This document shows, one piece after another, positions 42,646 through 54,700 of a stretch of DNA of 64,000 bases (position 1 is the stretch's first letter; the number at the start of each line of letters is the position of its first letter). The stretch lies in NCBI GenBank assembly GCA_015227615.1, contig JAALGZ010000010.1:1116001-1180000 (forward strand). The letters are read 5' to 3'. The position numbers and the translations under genes are program-made. The notes under the pieces were generated by a model. That model made no database searches. It saw only the letters and a list, made by a program, of their open reading frames with translations, and had not been told where the DNA came from. This DNA is from Labyrinthula sp. Ha (taxonomy: Eukaryota > Sar > Bigyra > Labyrinthulida > Labyrinthulaceae).

Positions 42646-44193
42646 ACCATGTACAGCTTAATATTGTCTAAAGTTGTATCACACATAATTATGCAATATG
42701 GCATTTTTGTATCCTGTTCTGTTCATGCTATTACTATAGCACCAAGAGACCGGTTGAACAGAAGATATTTTATTATACAAGAGATGGAAGTTCATCACTA
42801 CCGAATTTCATAGAGCTCTAACATGTACAGAGACATCTGTACAGTAGTTTCATGTGGAAAAAAATTAATTTTGCATACCATAGAACTCCGAGTCATTACT
42901 TGAAGCAAGAGAAGAAAATGGTGCCCCGAAGAAACAAGGAATAGTTTCACTTTCATAGTTAGAATCTCTACAGAATAATGTAAGGGTTGTAATGTAAGTA
43001 AATCAAGGTTTAAGTAAGCAACTAGTTCAAATGTTGATGATAATAAGCGAGCTCAGCGATGTACAGTTCTTAAACAACTGCTCATAAATCAGGCAGCTTC
43101 AATATTAAAGCAAGATTCCAGGATTAGAATTGAAAAAGAAGTTACTCTACTATGAAAGTGAAGCCTGCATTCTATTATTTACGAAGAGTCTTACATGGAA
43201 ATAATACTGAAACTTCTTGTAGAAAACGAAAACAATGATTTATAAGCTTAGGGTTAAACCTGGTGCACGCAAAGATATCTATTCTTTATAATCTGCATAA
43301 AAAAAAAGATATTATAAATACTGTAATTGTACTATTAATATTATAGTTTACATATGGTATACTAAAGCATTAAATTATGGGGAATGAAAAAATGTGAACA
43401 CTATGTAAAGGTACAAGAGGTGAAGCATTTGTGGGGTGTTTATGCTGCTTGGAAACCACTATTTTGTACTTACAGAACACGAGACCCGAAGTATTAAGAG
43501 AATAAGAATATGAGGCGAAGCGGTCGCTCTTTGAAAATACCAGAAAAATTATTCAATTTATATCTTCAGATGAAAATACTGTGCAATTAGCTTAGCATTA
43601 CTACGAAAAATATTAAATAAATTAGGTGAGTCTTTTGAAGGCTCCTTTTGAGAGCATGATACTCGTGTTTTTTTCGGTGCGAATATAACATGGTTTATTT
43701 ATTTTTAATTAGTATACTACATTCTCTAGATAAATCATACTTCCTTCCTACCTAAATCTCTAGGTCAACAGGTTATTCTTGTATATATCTCTTAGAGATA
43801 TTGGGAATCTTTCACAATTACCAATGACGCATTCAACTAGTTAACATTGCAAATGACTAGTTTGCTTGCAGATTATAATATAAAGTTCAATAAATATCCA
43901 ACCATAGTGATTTCACGACTAGTTCATTTGGATACATTAAAAGTACTTGAGAGCAGAGACTCTATAGCTAAGTAAGCAAGATTTCCATCAGTTAACACCA
44001 TCATCACGCTTAATTCCATATTACAGCTATATATCTCATCTTCAATTATTTGTAAAAGATTTTTTTTTGTGCAGGAAGAGTAGAGTTATCTTCTTAGGTT
44101 TGGTGTACAAATAGCAAAGAAGAGTTGGACTTTATAACCATAAACGCGGGTAGACAATGAATTCTGTCCATAAAAGCCAGTAAAAATAAAAAG
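42646..44193. other. intergenic spacer, about 1.5 kb
   Basis: No gene, RNA or repeat recognised; contains the promoter of the V-ATPase gene. Confidence 0.45.
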
Positions 44194-45348
44194 ATGACTT
44201 TTCAAGCAATGTACACTCCAGGAAATGTTTCTACCTTCAATATCCATTACGGACTGGAAGAAAGCCTGTTACGTGGTTTCAAGCTAGGATTCATCACAGA
44301 TGAAGAATATACACACTTACAACAATGCGAAACCTTAGATGATTTCAAACTGAACCTTCAAGAAACAGATTTTTCCACAGTGATTAGTAACTTGAGCACA
44401 AAACTAACAACGTCAACTCTGCGCAAGATGTGTTATGAAAAATTACTCTCTGAGTGGGATTACCTTCGATGTAATGCTGTGGAACCATTGGCAACTTTTA
44501 TGGATTTCGTGCAACACCAATTCATGCTCGATAATATATTGTCAGTGTTGAAAGCAACTAGAAATAACCCAAATTGTAATGTGCAAGAACTTTTAGACGA
44601 TGTAAATCCACTTGGAAAGTTCGATGGGTCAACATTAAGAACAATACTTTCATTTGACTCTACTCCATCTGGATACATTGAGCTCTACCAGACTGTTCTT
44701 GTTGATCTACCAGTTGGACGATATTTCACAAAGGTATTAAGTGGATTGAATGGTGAAAAAGATGATAAATCTCTTAGTTTGGATATTCAAAAATTGGAAA
44801 ATCGTGTCAGAAAGACATATTTGGAGGAATTTTATGGATTTTGTAAGGATTTAGGAGGAGAAACAGGGGAAATTATGGGTTTAGTGCTTGGTGCCAAAGC
44901 AGATGAGATGTCCATTAACATTACATTGAACTCTTTTGGTACTCAACTAAATGAATTAGCTCAAAGAGAAACGGAAAGGAAGGCCATGTATCCTTCATTC
45001 GGTAGTTTATATCCTGAAGGGGTGTCGAATTTGGTTCAAGTAAGTGACATTTCCGAGTTAGATGTAGTTTTGAAGAACTACCCAGTATATACGAAGATTC
45101 TGGATGCTCATCAAAGCGGCGCTAAAAACATTGATGATTCCTTTTATGAGCGAGAAACCATGCTGAATGAACTTGCCTTTGACGGACAGTTCAACTTTGC
45201 ATGTTTCTATGCGTATCTCAAACTAAAAGAGCAGGAAATAAGAAACTTGATTTGGCTAGCTGAATGTATTGCTCAAAAGCAAAAGGAAAAGGTTCAAGAC
45301 CATTTTGTTCCTCTTTTTTCTCCGCAAGCCTCGTTCAGACAAAGCTAA
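44194..45348 (+). CDS. ATP6V0D1: V-type proton ATPase Vo subunit d
   Basis: Subunit d couples the central stalk to the proteolipid ring of the vacuolar H+-ATPase. 384 residues, about 30 more than animal and yeast homologues, the extra mostly in the N-terminal lead (MTFQAMYTPGNVST) and C-terminal tail (SPQASFRQS). Conserved blocks run through the whole length: LLRGFKLGFITDEEYTHLQQCETLDDFKLNLQETDF, EPLATFMDFVQHQFMLDNI, NPLGKFD, YLEEFYGFCKDLGGETGEIM, ADEMSINITLNSFGTQL, YPSFGSLYPEG and FACFYAYLKLKEQEIRNLIWLAECIAQ. Intronless. Identity is secure. Confidence 0.96.
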   Translation: MTFQAMYTPGNVSTFNIHYGLEESLLRGFKLGFITDEEYTHLQQCETLDDFKLNLQETDFSTVISNLSTKLTTSTLRKMCYEKLLSEWDYLRCNAVEPLATFMDFVQHQFMLDNILSVLKATRNNPNCNVQELLDDVNPLGKFDGSTLRTILSFDSTPSGYIELYQTVLVDLPVGRYFTKVLSGLNGEKDDKSLSLDIQKLENRVRKTYLEEFYGFCKDLGGETGEIMGLVLGAKADEMSINITLNSFGTQLNELAQRETERKAMYPSFGSLYPEGVSNLVQVSDISELDVVLKNYPVYTKILDAHQSGAKNIDDSFYERETMLNELAFDGQFNFACFYAYLKLKEQEIRNLIWLAECIAQKQKEKVQDHFVPLFSPQASFRQS

Positions 45349-45807
45349 ATTTTAACTTGACCTTCTATACCTTGCTCACTTTAGTTTTAAAAAATTTCAT
45401 GAGGAAATACTTTATAAAGACCATATCTATCCCTAGGCTCCTAATTATTAATCCTCTTGGAAGCCCATCACCAAGATGTCTTGTAAGTGAAAACGTACTT
45501 TCTCCCCAGGTGCACCAAAACGACATAAAACAAAACGTTTTCTAAAATTGTGTGTAAACTTCTTGCTAAAAGAATGCTTCAACAGAACATGTTTTCTTAC
45601 ACTGTATGAGTAGAACAGCAGCAAGATCGCAGTTTGTTCGCGTTTTAATTTCCTGCAGTTTTTGTATGCCCGGATATATGTCCTCTTTGTCCATGGTATA
45701 ATAAAGTAAATGCGTAACAAACAAAGTGACAGACGTCCAGAACTGTGTCCTGTTGAGCCAAGTCTTTTCCCAAATGGCTAATTTGTAAACTAAAAGTATA
45801 AATAAAT
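45349..45807. other. spacer of 459 nt
   Basis: Between two plus-strand genes; nothing recognised. Confidence 0.5.
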
Positions 45808-46653
45808 ATGACGAATCTATTACTCTGCAAGAAACTTGACTTTAACGATGTGTTCTCATACGAAATAGAGCAAAATAAAGTTAAGGTAGTCCTCAAAACG
45901 ACACCGAAGAAAAATGTTGAAGTTGGTAAGTTAGTAGAGAAATTTGGAGTCCTGGTTAAACTGTACGAGGATGATTGTTTTTCACTCAGAGAGAAGGACT
46001 TCAGTTTGGACATTATTCTTTCGAAGCTGAAACTCCCGTTTGACGAAAGGCTGAAGACCCTTCTCTACAAGATCGCTGAGGTTTTCGTGCAAAAGTACGC
46101 ATTAAATCTTTTCTTTCAAGGTTGTAATTTCAGTGAAAGAGATCTTTTAAGTTTTTTGGAAGAAGTAGATGAAGAAACAAATTTAGCACAATCAATTAAT
46201 TTACATTTTGAAGGGGTTCACTCAAGAAAAGAAAAACATCCATTTCGCTCAGTGCTAGCCGGGAACCAAATTTTCTCTAAATTCTTCTCCGTGAGGTTTA
46301 AAAACTATCATCCTCTTTCACTTCAAATAAGAAACATTAAGTGGCATGTTTCATCACAACTGAATACAGTTAATCTCGGGTCTGAGTTGAGTGACGAAAA
46401 GTTTCTTCTTAGGTTTGTTCGGAGTCTTACTCTTCAGACACTTAGTGTGAAAACATTAGATCTCAATATGAAGAATCTGAGTAATAGATCTCAGTGTTAT
46501 CTTCTTTCTTCAATCTCAAAACCAACAGCAGTAGACAAATTAAAGCTTACTAACCTGATTGGCTGTGAGAAAGGGGTCTTGAAAAATATAGATAAGTTAG
46601 TACGTAACAAGTTGTTTGGTCTAGATCTGAGCTTTGATGTAGAATCTCTCTGA
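45808..46653 (+). CDS. hypothetical 281-aa protein with LRR-like C-terminus
   Basis: Not recognised. ATG to TGA, no membrane segments. The C-terminal 90 residues show leucine-rich-repeat-like spacing (VKTLDLNMKNLSNRS, VDKLKLTNLIG, LFGLDLSFDVESL). The frame ends abruptly inside such a repeat. A further open frame follows at 46702-46863, but no GT-AG interval of the size used elsewhere in the window joins the two, so the shorter model was kept. The stop lies 257 nt from that of the convergent malic enzyme gene. Confidence 0.65.
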   Translation: MTNLLLCKKLDFNDVFSYEIEQNKVKVVLKTTPKKNVEVGKLVEKFGVLVKLYEDDCFSLREKDFSLDIILSKLKLPFDERLKTLLYKIAEVFVQKYALNLFFQGCNFSERDLLSFLEEVDEETNLAQSINLHFEGVHSRKEKHPFRSVLAGNQIFSKFFSVRFKNYHPLSLQIRNIKWHVSSQLNTVNLGSELSDEKFLLRFVRSLTLQTLSVKTLDLNMKNLSNRSQCYLLSSISKPTAVDKLKLTNLIGCEKGVLKNIDKLVRNKLFGLDLSFDVESL

Positions 46654-46910
46654 TGTCCTGTCGCTATGATGTATATATTTTCTTTTGTCTTTCGCTCAAG
46701 AGAAACAGATACCTTTCTACTGCAATCACGAAGAGGTGAGTCAAAAAAAATAGAAGAAAAACATTTAGCGTCGACATTTGTTACCAAGGGCGTGCTGGCA
46801 GAAAGTAGAAACAGTCTGCAGTTTTACATGCAGCTTAGAAATCGTCATATACGAAGGCGTTAGCTCTCTTGTGTCATACTAACCATAAATTAAACTGTTA
46901 TTCTAACTCG

Positions 46911-48698
46911 TTACGTGTATGATTTATAAATATTGTTCATCATCTTTGACCCAACAAATGCTGGAAGATCCTTCGGGATCGGCAGACTGGTTGCAATACC
47001 CATATCGTACGCTTTCTGAGCCACATCAACTGCAATTTTAAAGCTAACTTCTCTAATATCAGCTAATGGTGGATAAATGGATCCCTTCTTGAAGTCACTT
47101 GATCTCACTTGACTGGCTAGAGAAGTTGCAGAAACATAAAGCAGCTCTTCTGGGACCTTACAGGCACCTGATGCGATTACTCCAAGAGCTAATCCTGGAA
47201 AGATGTACGCATTGTTTCCTTGACCTGGATAAAATGTCTTACCCTTAATTGTAACAGGATCAAAAGGGGAGCCAGAAGCAAAAACGCACTTACCTTTTGT
47301 CCAGGTGTAAGCCTGCTCTGCTGTACACTCTGCCTTAGAGGTTGGGTTCGACAACGCAAATATAAGCGGCAACTGATTGAACTCAGCCATCTTTTCCAGG
47401 ATTGGCTTTGTAAACGTTTGTGGCATTCCTGACACCCCAATGAGAATTGTAGGCTTAATCAAGTCCACAGCTTCTTCAAACGTATATAGTCTACTTTCAT
47501 CGCCACCAACCTCATTTAAGGAGTGCGCAAAATGCTCTTTATGTTCAGCTAATCCAGTACGACCACCATGAACCAGTCCTTTGCTATCACACAACCAGAT
47601 ATTTTCTCTAGCCTTCTCAAGATCCAATCCACTCTCCTTCATGTGCTTTGCATAAGCTATAAGCTGAGCAATACCTGTACCTGCTTCTCCAGCTCCAAGA
47701 AATAAAACTCTGTGGTCCTTCAAGCTCTTTGGCCCACCAGCCTTCTTTGTCATTCTTGCGCTTGCCAAAACCCCAGCCAAAGAAACAGCGGCTGTTCCTT
47801 GAATATCATCATTAAAAGTTGTGAATGAGTCCTTTGTCATTTCAAGTAATCTAAATGCATTTTCATTTCCAAAATCCTCGAACTGCAGTAGAATGTTTCG
47901 GCCCCAACGCAACTGAGCGGCATGCATGAACTCAACAATTAACTCATCATATGCTGCTCCCCTAAGTCTAGGTTGTCTCAGTCCCATGTACAACTCATCT
48001 TTCAATTTCTCCTGATTATTTGTGCCGACATCAATGCAAACTGGAAGACACTGATGATGCGCGATTCCAGCACATGCTGAGTAGAGTTGAAGTTTACCCA
48101 CAGGAATACCCATGCCGTCTATTCCCAAATCACCCAATCCCAAAATTCTTTCCCCATCAGTGAAGACGATTGCCTTCACATCATCCACTGGCCAATTTCT
48201 CAATAAGGAAAACACGTTGCCCTTGTCCTTGATGGAGACGTAGACTCCCTTGGGTTTCGTGAAGACATGGGAGTAGTTTTGGCAAGCTCTTCCTACAACA
48301 GGTGTATATACGAGTGGCATACACTCTTGAATATTATCCACGACTACCTTGTAAAAGAGCGATCTATTCCGCTCCAGGAGATTCATCAAATAGCAGTACT
48401 TTTCCAAATCGTCACTTCTAGAGCGTAAATTAACTAGTTCACGCTGCATTTGCAGTTCTTCATCCAAACATGCTTCAGGAAGAAGACCTCTTAACTGGTA
48501 TCGTTTTCTTTCTTCTTTTGTGAACGCAGATTGCTTGTTAAACCGAGGATCAGTTAGTAAGTCTCTCCCACCAAGGATTACCCGACGGCTAGGAAGAAGT
48601 GGTGTTGGTTGCGCTGGTTCCTCAATAAAATCAACTGCATCTAGCACGGGAAGTACTGGTTTTTGTTTATGTTGCTTTATAAGGTTTCTATAAGCCAT
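46911..48698 (-). CDS. ME: malic enzyme, NADP-type signature
   Basis: 595 residues, intronless. Catalyses oxidative decarboxylation of malate to pyruvate, supplying NADPH. Full-length motifs: YTPVVGRACQNYS with the active-site Tyr, TDGERILGLGDLGIDGMGIPVGKLQLY with the catalytic Lys, metal site FEDFGNENAF and NDDIQGTA, and the dinucleotide fold FLGAGEAGTGIAQLI. After the fold, CDSKGLVHGGR...EHKEHFAH has Ser-Lys in the position that selects NADP over NAD in animal enzymes, and the Lys before EHFAH likewise. The N-terminus (MAYRNLIKQHKQKPVLPVLD) is slightly basic but not a clear presequence, so the enzyme may be cytosolic. An inverted-repeat pair lies about 160 nt upstream of the start. Confidence 0.96.
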   Translation of the reverse strand: MAYRNLIKQHKQKPVLPVLDAVDFIEEPAQPTPLLPSRRVILGGRDLLTDPRFNKQSAFTKEERKRYQLRGLLPEACLDEELQMQRELVNLRSRSDDLEKYCYLMNLLERNRSLFYKVVVDNIQECMPLVYTPVVGRACQNYSHVFTKPKGVYVSIKDKGNVFSLLRNWPVDDVKAIVFTDGERILGLGDLGIDGMGIPVGKLQLYSACAGIAHHQCLPVCIDVGTNNQEKLKDELYMGLRQPRLRGAAYDELIVEFMHAAQLRWGRNILLQFEDFGNENAFRLLEMTKDSFTTFNDDIQGTAAVSLAGVLASARMTKKAGGPKSLKDHRVLFLGAGEAGTGIAQLIAYAKHMKESGLDLEKARENIWLCDSKGLVHGGRTGLAEHKEHFAHSLNEVGGDESRLYTFEEAVDLIKPTILIGVSGMPQTFTKPILEKMAEFNQLPLIFALSNPTSKAECTAEQAYTWTKGKCVFASGSPFDPVTIKGKTFYPGQGNNAYIFPGLALGVIASGACKVPEELLYVSATSLASQVRSSDFKKGSIYPPLADIREVSFKIAVDVAQKAYDMGIATSLPIPKDLPAFVGSKMMNNIYKSYT

Positions 48699-48858
48699 TT
48701 TTTTCTTCAGCTCTCCTCGCGGTTACTTTCTTGTTTAGTTTCTTTGAAAGGAATGTTCCAGTTTGTGTCGAGTTTTGGGGACATCCCAAAACGAAACTGT
48801 CCTCCAAAAAGCAAGTGGTTTTCAAGCTCAACTTCAAATACTGTAGGGAGTTAATTCG

Positions 48859-48904
48859 GCTCCTAGCATAACGCTATGCTGGGGATTTGCTTACTGCTAG
48901 GAGC
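48859..48904. repeat. overlapping inverted repeats upstream of malic enzyme
   Basis: GCTCCTAGCA (48859-48868) is perfectly complementary to TGCTAGGAGC (48895-48904). Within it, AGCATA (48865-48870) pairs perfectly with TATGCT (48875-48880) around ACGC. The two hairpins share bases and so are mutually exclusive. Confidence 0.55.
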
Positions 48905-50633
48905 TCTGTACTGTACCAAGATCTATGATAGTATCTTGTCTATTAAGCTCCTCGTTAGGTTCCGCTTAAGTATCTTGCTCTAATTGGTTCATCTCCAGGG
49001 TTGCTTCAAGCTGCTTGTTCAAAATATTTATCCATGCCCAATTCTATAATTTCTGAATATTCTATCTCAATTGCTACAACCTGAATTAAAATAGGAGAAG
49101 AATGAGCTGTAAACAAGGATTTCAAAATCTCATTTGTGTCTGGTTCAGGTTATGAGGATGGCATTGATGTTAAATTGGTGTGCACATGTAGTTCTATATG
49201 TTTCGCAACTACGTTTTACACGCGGATAAGGCTATGTGCTGTGATAAACACTTCTGATTGAACATATTTCTTCTATATGTCTTGGATGTTTTTCACTTTG
49301 TTGAATGCTGGTATTTAAGTTATGTTGAAACTGATATGCATGGGGTAAGTTATTTGGTGTGTTCAAGGGCGGCAATTTTTTGCTGTTTCTGCCAGATTCT
49401 GGTGTATATTTGTGGATGTTGGTTTTTCGTGTTATTGAGTGCTGGGGAGCTCCATCTCAGTTTCCCCTTACTTTTCGTAGGTCCTGTGCGTGGTCTTCCG
49501 GTCAAATATTTTGCAGATGTTATTTCCTTGTGCTTCTCTTACTGTTTTGGTACTAAGATTATTGTGCTATGGATGTGATAATGTTAGTGCAGTGACTTTC
49601 CTGATGTTTTTGGGTGACTGCACATAGTCTAAGTTGTTCCCATTGTTATTCTTGGACTGGTTCTTGGTGCTAAAGGTCATAATTCTCTAGGTCTATATTG
49701 TGTCTGAAACCTTTGAATGTTTTAGTTTGGAGGGAAAATGGGTTATATTTAGACTACTTTCCATTTTATTTTGTTTCTTCTTTGTTACTTGAATCCTCAT
49801 GCTAGTACAAGTTTGTTTTAGCGTGTGGAATCTAAGTTTGTTCAGTTGAAGGTTGTTTCTTGTATTTTTGCTGATCATGGATGTTCAATGGCAAGGGAGT
49901 CTCAGGAGCTCTTTATTCTTTACCAAGTACGACGAAGTCTTCATAGCAACGTATAGGCTTGGTTAGTGTCGGATATGCTTGGTGAAGTTTCTGATGTTTA
50001 CGTAGAACAGCAATTTTGTTGTCTATGATTTATTTCGCTCCCAACTTGTAGTGTTGTCCTAGTGGCCTAACTATCTTTGCAAGCTTTAGATTATCTGCTT
50101 CAATTTCATAGCTGTAACAGTCAAGGTTGTTAATATTTTTTCACTTTTCTGGATACTTTGTATATTAATTCATTTTGCAGGTAATTTTATGCATTACAAG
50201 TTATTATCGCTGCTATTATTGCTGTTTCCAAATTCATCTTAACTTTTTTTGCATTCTTTTACTGATGAAATAATATCGCTGAACCTGATTTGGGGATTGT
50301 TTACTTCTAAATATTTTTGACTATTGATTATAAATTAATTAATTGGCAACAAAATGCAGAGCCTATGTGTTTATTTCTGCTCACTACATCCAATGTGTTG
50401 TTTCTTATTTGCCTATGTTCAGTTTTGGTTGTATGCAATCGTGAATGGTCGTCTGTTACATGCAACTGTTATTGCATTGATTACCTGTTTTCAGTATGGT
50501 CGCACTACTGGGAGCATTAATGGCAAATGAGCAAAAGTTGAGTGTGGAAACATCTATCTCAGCTTGGACAATAGCAACTGCTCAAAATTCTATTTACATT
50601 GATGTCTGTTATTCTCTTAAAAATGTTGAAGCC

Positions 50634-51700
50634 TTTATTGGTTACCAACAGCTTTGTATTTTTAATGTTTATTTTCCATGCCGCTGCTTAACAAAATTGT
50701 TACGTTTCTGAGACAAAATTCACAGCCTCCTCAATATTTATTTTCTAAGCAACCTGGGCGTCTGCAAATGTGAAGTTTTTAAAGTCACTTTTAAATAGAT
50801 TGGTTCATCTAGTTGTATAATTTATTTCCATTTCATCATAACCTTTAAACAAAGATTAAGGGTTTTGTGAGGCAACAAGAGACCCTGGACAATATAGCGT
50901 TTCAGTTCTATGTAGAAACCCGTTTCTCCACTATCAGCAGGGATAAAAATTCTTCATAATTTTTTCTACTAAGCTTGTGGGGTTTTCCGGGACAAGATGT
51001 TCATTAAGTGCCAATAGAATAAAAGAGCATGGGATATTATCAAACACTTTAGCAGCATCTAGAAAGAGAATATAAAAGAAACGTTCCTGTTTGCCAGTTT
51101 CTTGTATTATGGTGTCGATGATCTCTATTATTTGAACGATGTATCTTTAAGGTCGGAAATGTACTTGATAGTCAGTAAGACTTTGCATTATGGGCTTCAG
51201 TCGATTATTATTTATCATTGATGGAGGGTAGCATTGTAGCTAATTAAGTGTATTCAGCGATAGATATAAGCATTGTTTTCACTACCATTTTGCTTGTACA
51301 GATAGATATCTTTCATTATACACATGAATTTACATTATTGCTCGGTTTAAATTAACACATTCCGAAGAAACATTGAAGGTAATTCATTTTCAAGCTCTGG
51401 ATTTCGGGAGTTTGTTTCAGAATTTTATATCTTATTCGTTCGACCTGTGTGCAATATTATTCCTTTTAAGTTATGTATGATAAAATTTAGCTCTTGGTTT
51501 GGAGATGAACAGATATGGTGCTTGAAAGAGGTGGGAAATACATTGAAGTTAAATAATATAATTATTATTCTGGTGTTATCTGGCATGTTGTATGGATGAA
51601 AAAGTTTTATTTCGGATTGGCTCTTAGAATGAGTCATAAGTCGTAAATTCAGACACGCCAGTAGAAGAGCATCGCGATACAGCACAGTTGAGTTAGACAA
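50634..51700 (-). mobile_element. decayed non-LTR retrotransposon (LINE) reverse transcriptase
   Basis: Translation of the minus strand, across stops and frame changes, gives reverse-transcriptase blocks in the right order: NAYIYR-IHLISYN (NYRPIxLL block), NNNRLKPIMQSLTDYQVHFRP (GFR block, about 51150-51215), FLDAAKVFDNIP (FxDxxKAFDxV, 51033-51065), a VQGLLLP...LNLCL stretch like GxRQGxxLSPxLFNL, FADAQVA (the F/YADD catalytic box with its second Asp lost, about 50753-50768) and NIKNTKLLVTNK (the KTxYLV block, 50634-50660). An upstream open piece (51425-51700) resembles the endonuclease-RT linker of RTE/CR1-like elements. At least several stops and frameshifts; no intact ORF. 5' and 3' ends and target-site duplications were not found. 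Confidence 0.75.
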
Positions 51701-54700
51701 AGAACGACACTCTCTCTTCGGATATTTTAATTTTCTAAAAGAAATATTAGGTAATATTGGTCTGAGAAGACGAGAAATCCATACTGGTTATAAAATATTC
51801 TTAATCTTGATCTAAATGATGTGAATTTATCCACCAAAATATGATATCTAATAAAAAATTAATTTCAATACTTTGTACTATTAAGAAAATCAATTTACAC
51901 TTGTGTCAAAACTCTAGAACTCTGAAACCAGGGGTCACGATTCAAAATTTTAAATGGGCTAAGCAAAAGTTAAGTCACTTGAGAGAAAGTATCGAGATAA
52001 ATATGTCCCTTGGGTATCTCTAGTAGGTTGGGGATTATTTTCTTATTTTTTTCCATGCATTCCTTCAATAAGAGAGAATATAGAAAGTGGTTTAAACTTC
52101 ATTCCTAGTCGTGTCTTTTAGGATATTTGGTTAATAATTCTTCATTGGCTTTACTTGTTTCATCAGTCAATCGCACTCTAGTGTTGTTGATCTAAAAAAG
52201 AGTCTGAGCTTAGAGTGCACGGGTTGTAACTTGTTCACGTATTTATTTTTTGTTTTTTCTCTTAGACCTCAGGTAATTTTCACTTGCTCTCCACATCTAG
52301 TGCGTTTCAGTTATCAGATATGAAATGAGTAGTAAAACTGGTGGCTAGGAGTTCATCTCTGAAGTCGGTAGCTACTCCCATAGTATTTTTCGAGTTGGAG
52401 TATACTCATTGCAAAGAAATTACACGAGCGCTAGGCATATACTTTAGTCATTCTCTTAGTTGCGTTTTTAGTTTATACAACACAAGGAATTACACTTTTT
52501 TGCAGTTATAATACAAAGCTCTTATTAAAAGCAGTAAGACAATCGAAGGTCATATATAATAACTAGGGTAAGCGATTCTGTTGGCTTATTGCCCCAGGCT
52601 TGAAATGAAGGTGTATTGGAGGGGGGTGCGCCGGACTAAAGACTATACCTATTTTCCATGTTGTTGACATCGTTTTCATATGCACAATACTTAAACTGAC
52701 CCTGACTACTGAAATGTTAACCAGAAACGATAATTTCGGTAAAACGTTAAAACTCTTATTTTATTGGAATTTAACTTTCATTACTTCTAAAAACTTAATT
52801 ATTTTTTTCTCTTTGAACCTAAAAAAATCTATTTGAATATAAGCCCAGACTTAAGAGTTAAAAATCTCTTGAAATCTTCGTCTGCCTGGTATTTGGCAAA
52901 CAAACTATTAATTATTCGACGATGCTAAATGACTGCATTCCTCGAGCAGATACCATATATTTAGGTCGAGACGTTCGGCCTAAATCCAGATAGACTGCTT
53001 TGGTATCTGATGCTTATCATAGCTCTGCACTTAATAGAGAAACCTAATTAAAAATAAGATCACAATCTTATTAAATTTAAGAGTGAATTGAGTTTGTACA
53101 TTTTTAGTTCTTCTGGTGTTTATATTTATCTAGGATTTTTCGTTTTCCTTTGGTTTATTGCTTATCAAGATTCTTTTATCGCTCTATTATTATTTATCTA
53201 TAGAGGAATGGAATCTATATTCATCTTCTGAAACAATATTTTTAAGATACTTATAATACTACCAATGCTATTCAAGAACTCAATAATTAATGACTAGACC
53301 ATTAGAATTACCCAAATTCTAGTTGACATTCTCAGCACTTGCATTAAACAAGCCAAAGCTCATGCTTAACTAGAATAGAAGTTATTTTTGGAGAAAAGTA
53401 TGTATTTTTATCTTGCTTAAACTTTAGGTGCTTTTGCCTCCCTTGGGTAAACAATACAATAAATATATTAACTCTGTGACTCCAATTTATATAACGCCAC
53501 TTAGAGGAAAGCGGAGAAAATCTCTAAGGCGTTTCCCATATCTAACTATTCTCAATGGACATAAAATAGAAGTATTTTATGGCATTTTTCTGTTTTCAAC
53601 TAATTAAATGAAGCCTCATGTTGGTAATTTACGAAGTACATATACGGTCTGTGTTTAGCTGACAATAGTTTTTTCTTTCAGATATTGTATTCTGTATTCA
53701 AAATATAAACTAAATCTCTTATCTGCAAATACACTTGAGCAAGACACATTAGGAAATTGTAGCGGTATATTGAATCCATAATGAAACATTTTGTACGGGA
53801 TCTAAGAAGAATACATAATTCATAGTTAGGGTTTGAGAAGAGGTAAACATTTCGTTTATAGTGCGAAATTTCGATGAAAAAACCCCGGGGATAAACTCCT
53901 CGGATCTGAAAGAATTCGTGAATTCCAAAAAAAATCATGACTGAGGGGTAGAATAAGCACATTAACTTATTATATACTGATTTTCAATTCCTTAAGTGTT
54001 GTCTTGTATTTTCTATAAGATTGAGACTCATTTTGATGAAACAGACCATATATACCTCTAGATGATGTGTTATCAAATATCTCAAAAGCAGTTATCAACT
54101 TTAAAAAACTGGAATTGAGTTATATATATTCAATTAAGTTTTTACAATATCAATGAATTATTACACTCTATATCGAGCAACTCAAATTCAATTTTGCATA
54201 AACAAGAAAAAGAAGAAATATTTAGAAATATATTACCATAGTTAGCAAGGTCGCGCGCCCAACTAATTGCAACTTGAAACCACAAGCTCTAAAACAGAAT
54301 ATTTTCAAAATTTCTTCCCAAGAGCAATATCTTAGGTTCTGTTTCCACCAAAAACAAACATCAAGGAACCCTCAGCAGGAGATGTCTATCTTAAAAGTTT
54401 TCCAAATTACTTTGACCAAAAAAAAGAGCTTTTGATTCTTGAGAATTCGAATTAGAGTTGACAATATCACCCATGGGAGAGCTTATACGCAGTAACTGTC
54501 TCTCACACTGCATTTTTGCACCATTTTTGCCTATGACTTAGTAGCTAGTACTGCTTTGACATCTTGATAGCTAATTAAATGAATTTTATGTGTTCAGAGG
54601 TTACGAGGTTCAAAGTTAAATGAATCAGGGATTATATAGAGAATCGAAAGTAATCCATGGGCAGATTAACTTGTTCAATTAGGTGCAGCAAACTTAATTA

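Noticed and set aside
46666-46863. possible second exon of the 281-aa LRR-like gene
   Set aside because: The only nearby GT-AG interval (62 nt from 46639) leads into the wrong frame and is twice the size of all other introns here.
49258-49578. 106-codon plus-strand frame rich in Cys, Phe and Leu
   Set aside because: No ATG at the stated start (TTG); composition matches the antisense of A/C-rich sequence downstream of the LINE relic.
54235-54300. minus-strand TTAGTTGGGCGCGCGACC, tRNA-like
   Set aside because: The rest of the cloverleaf could not be built.
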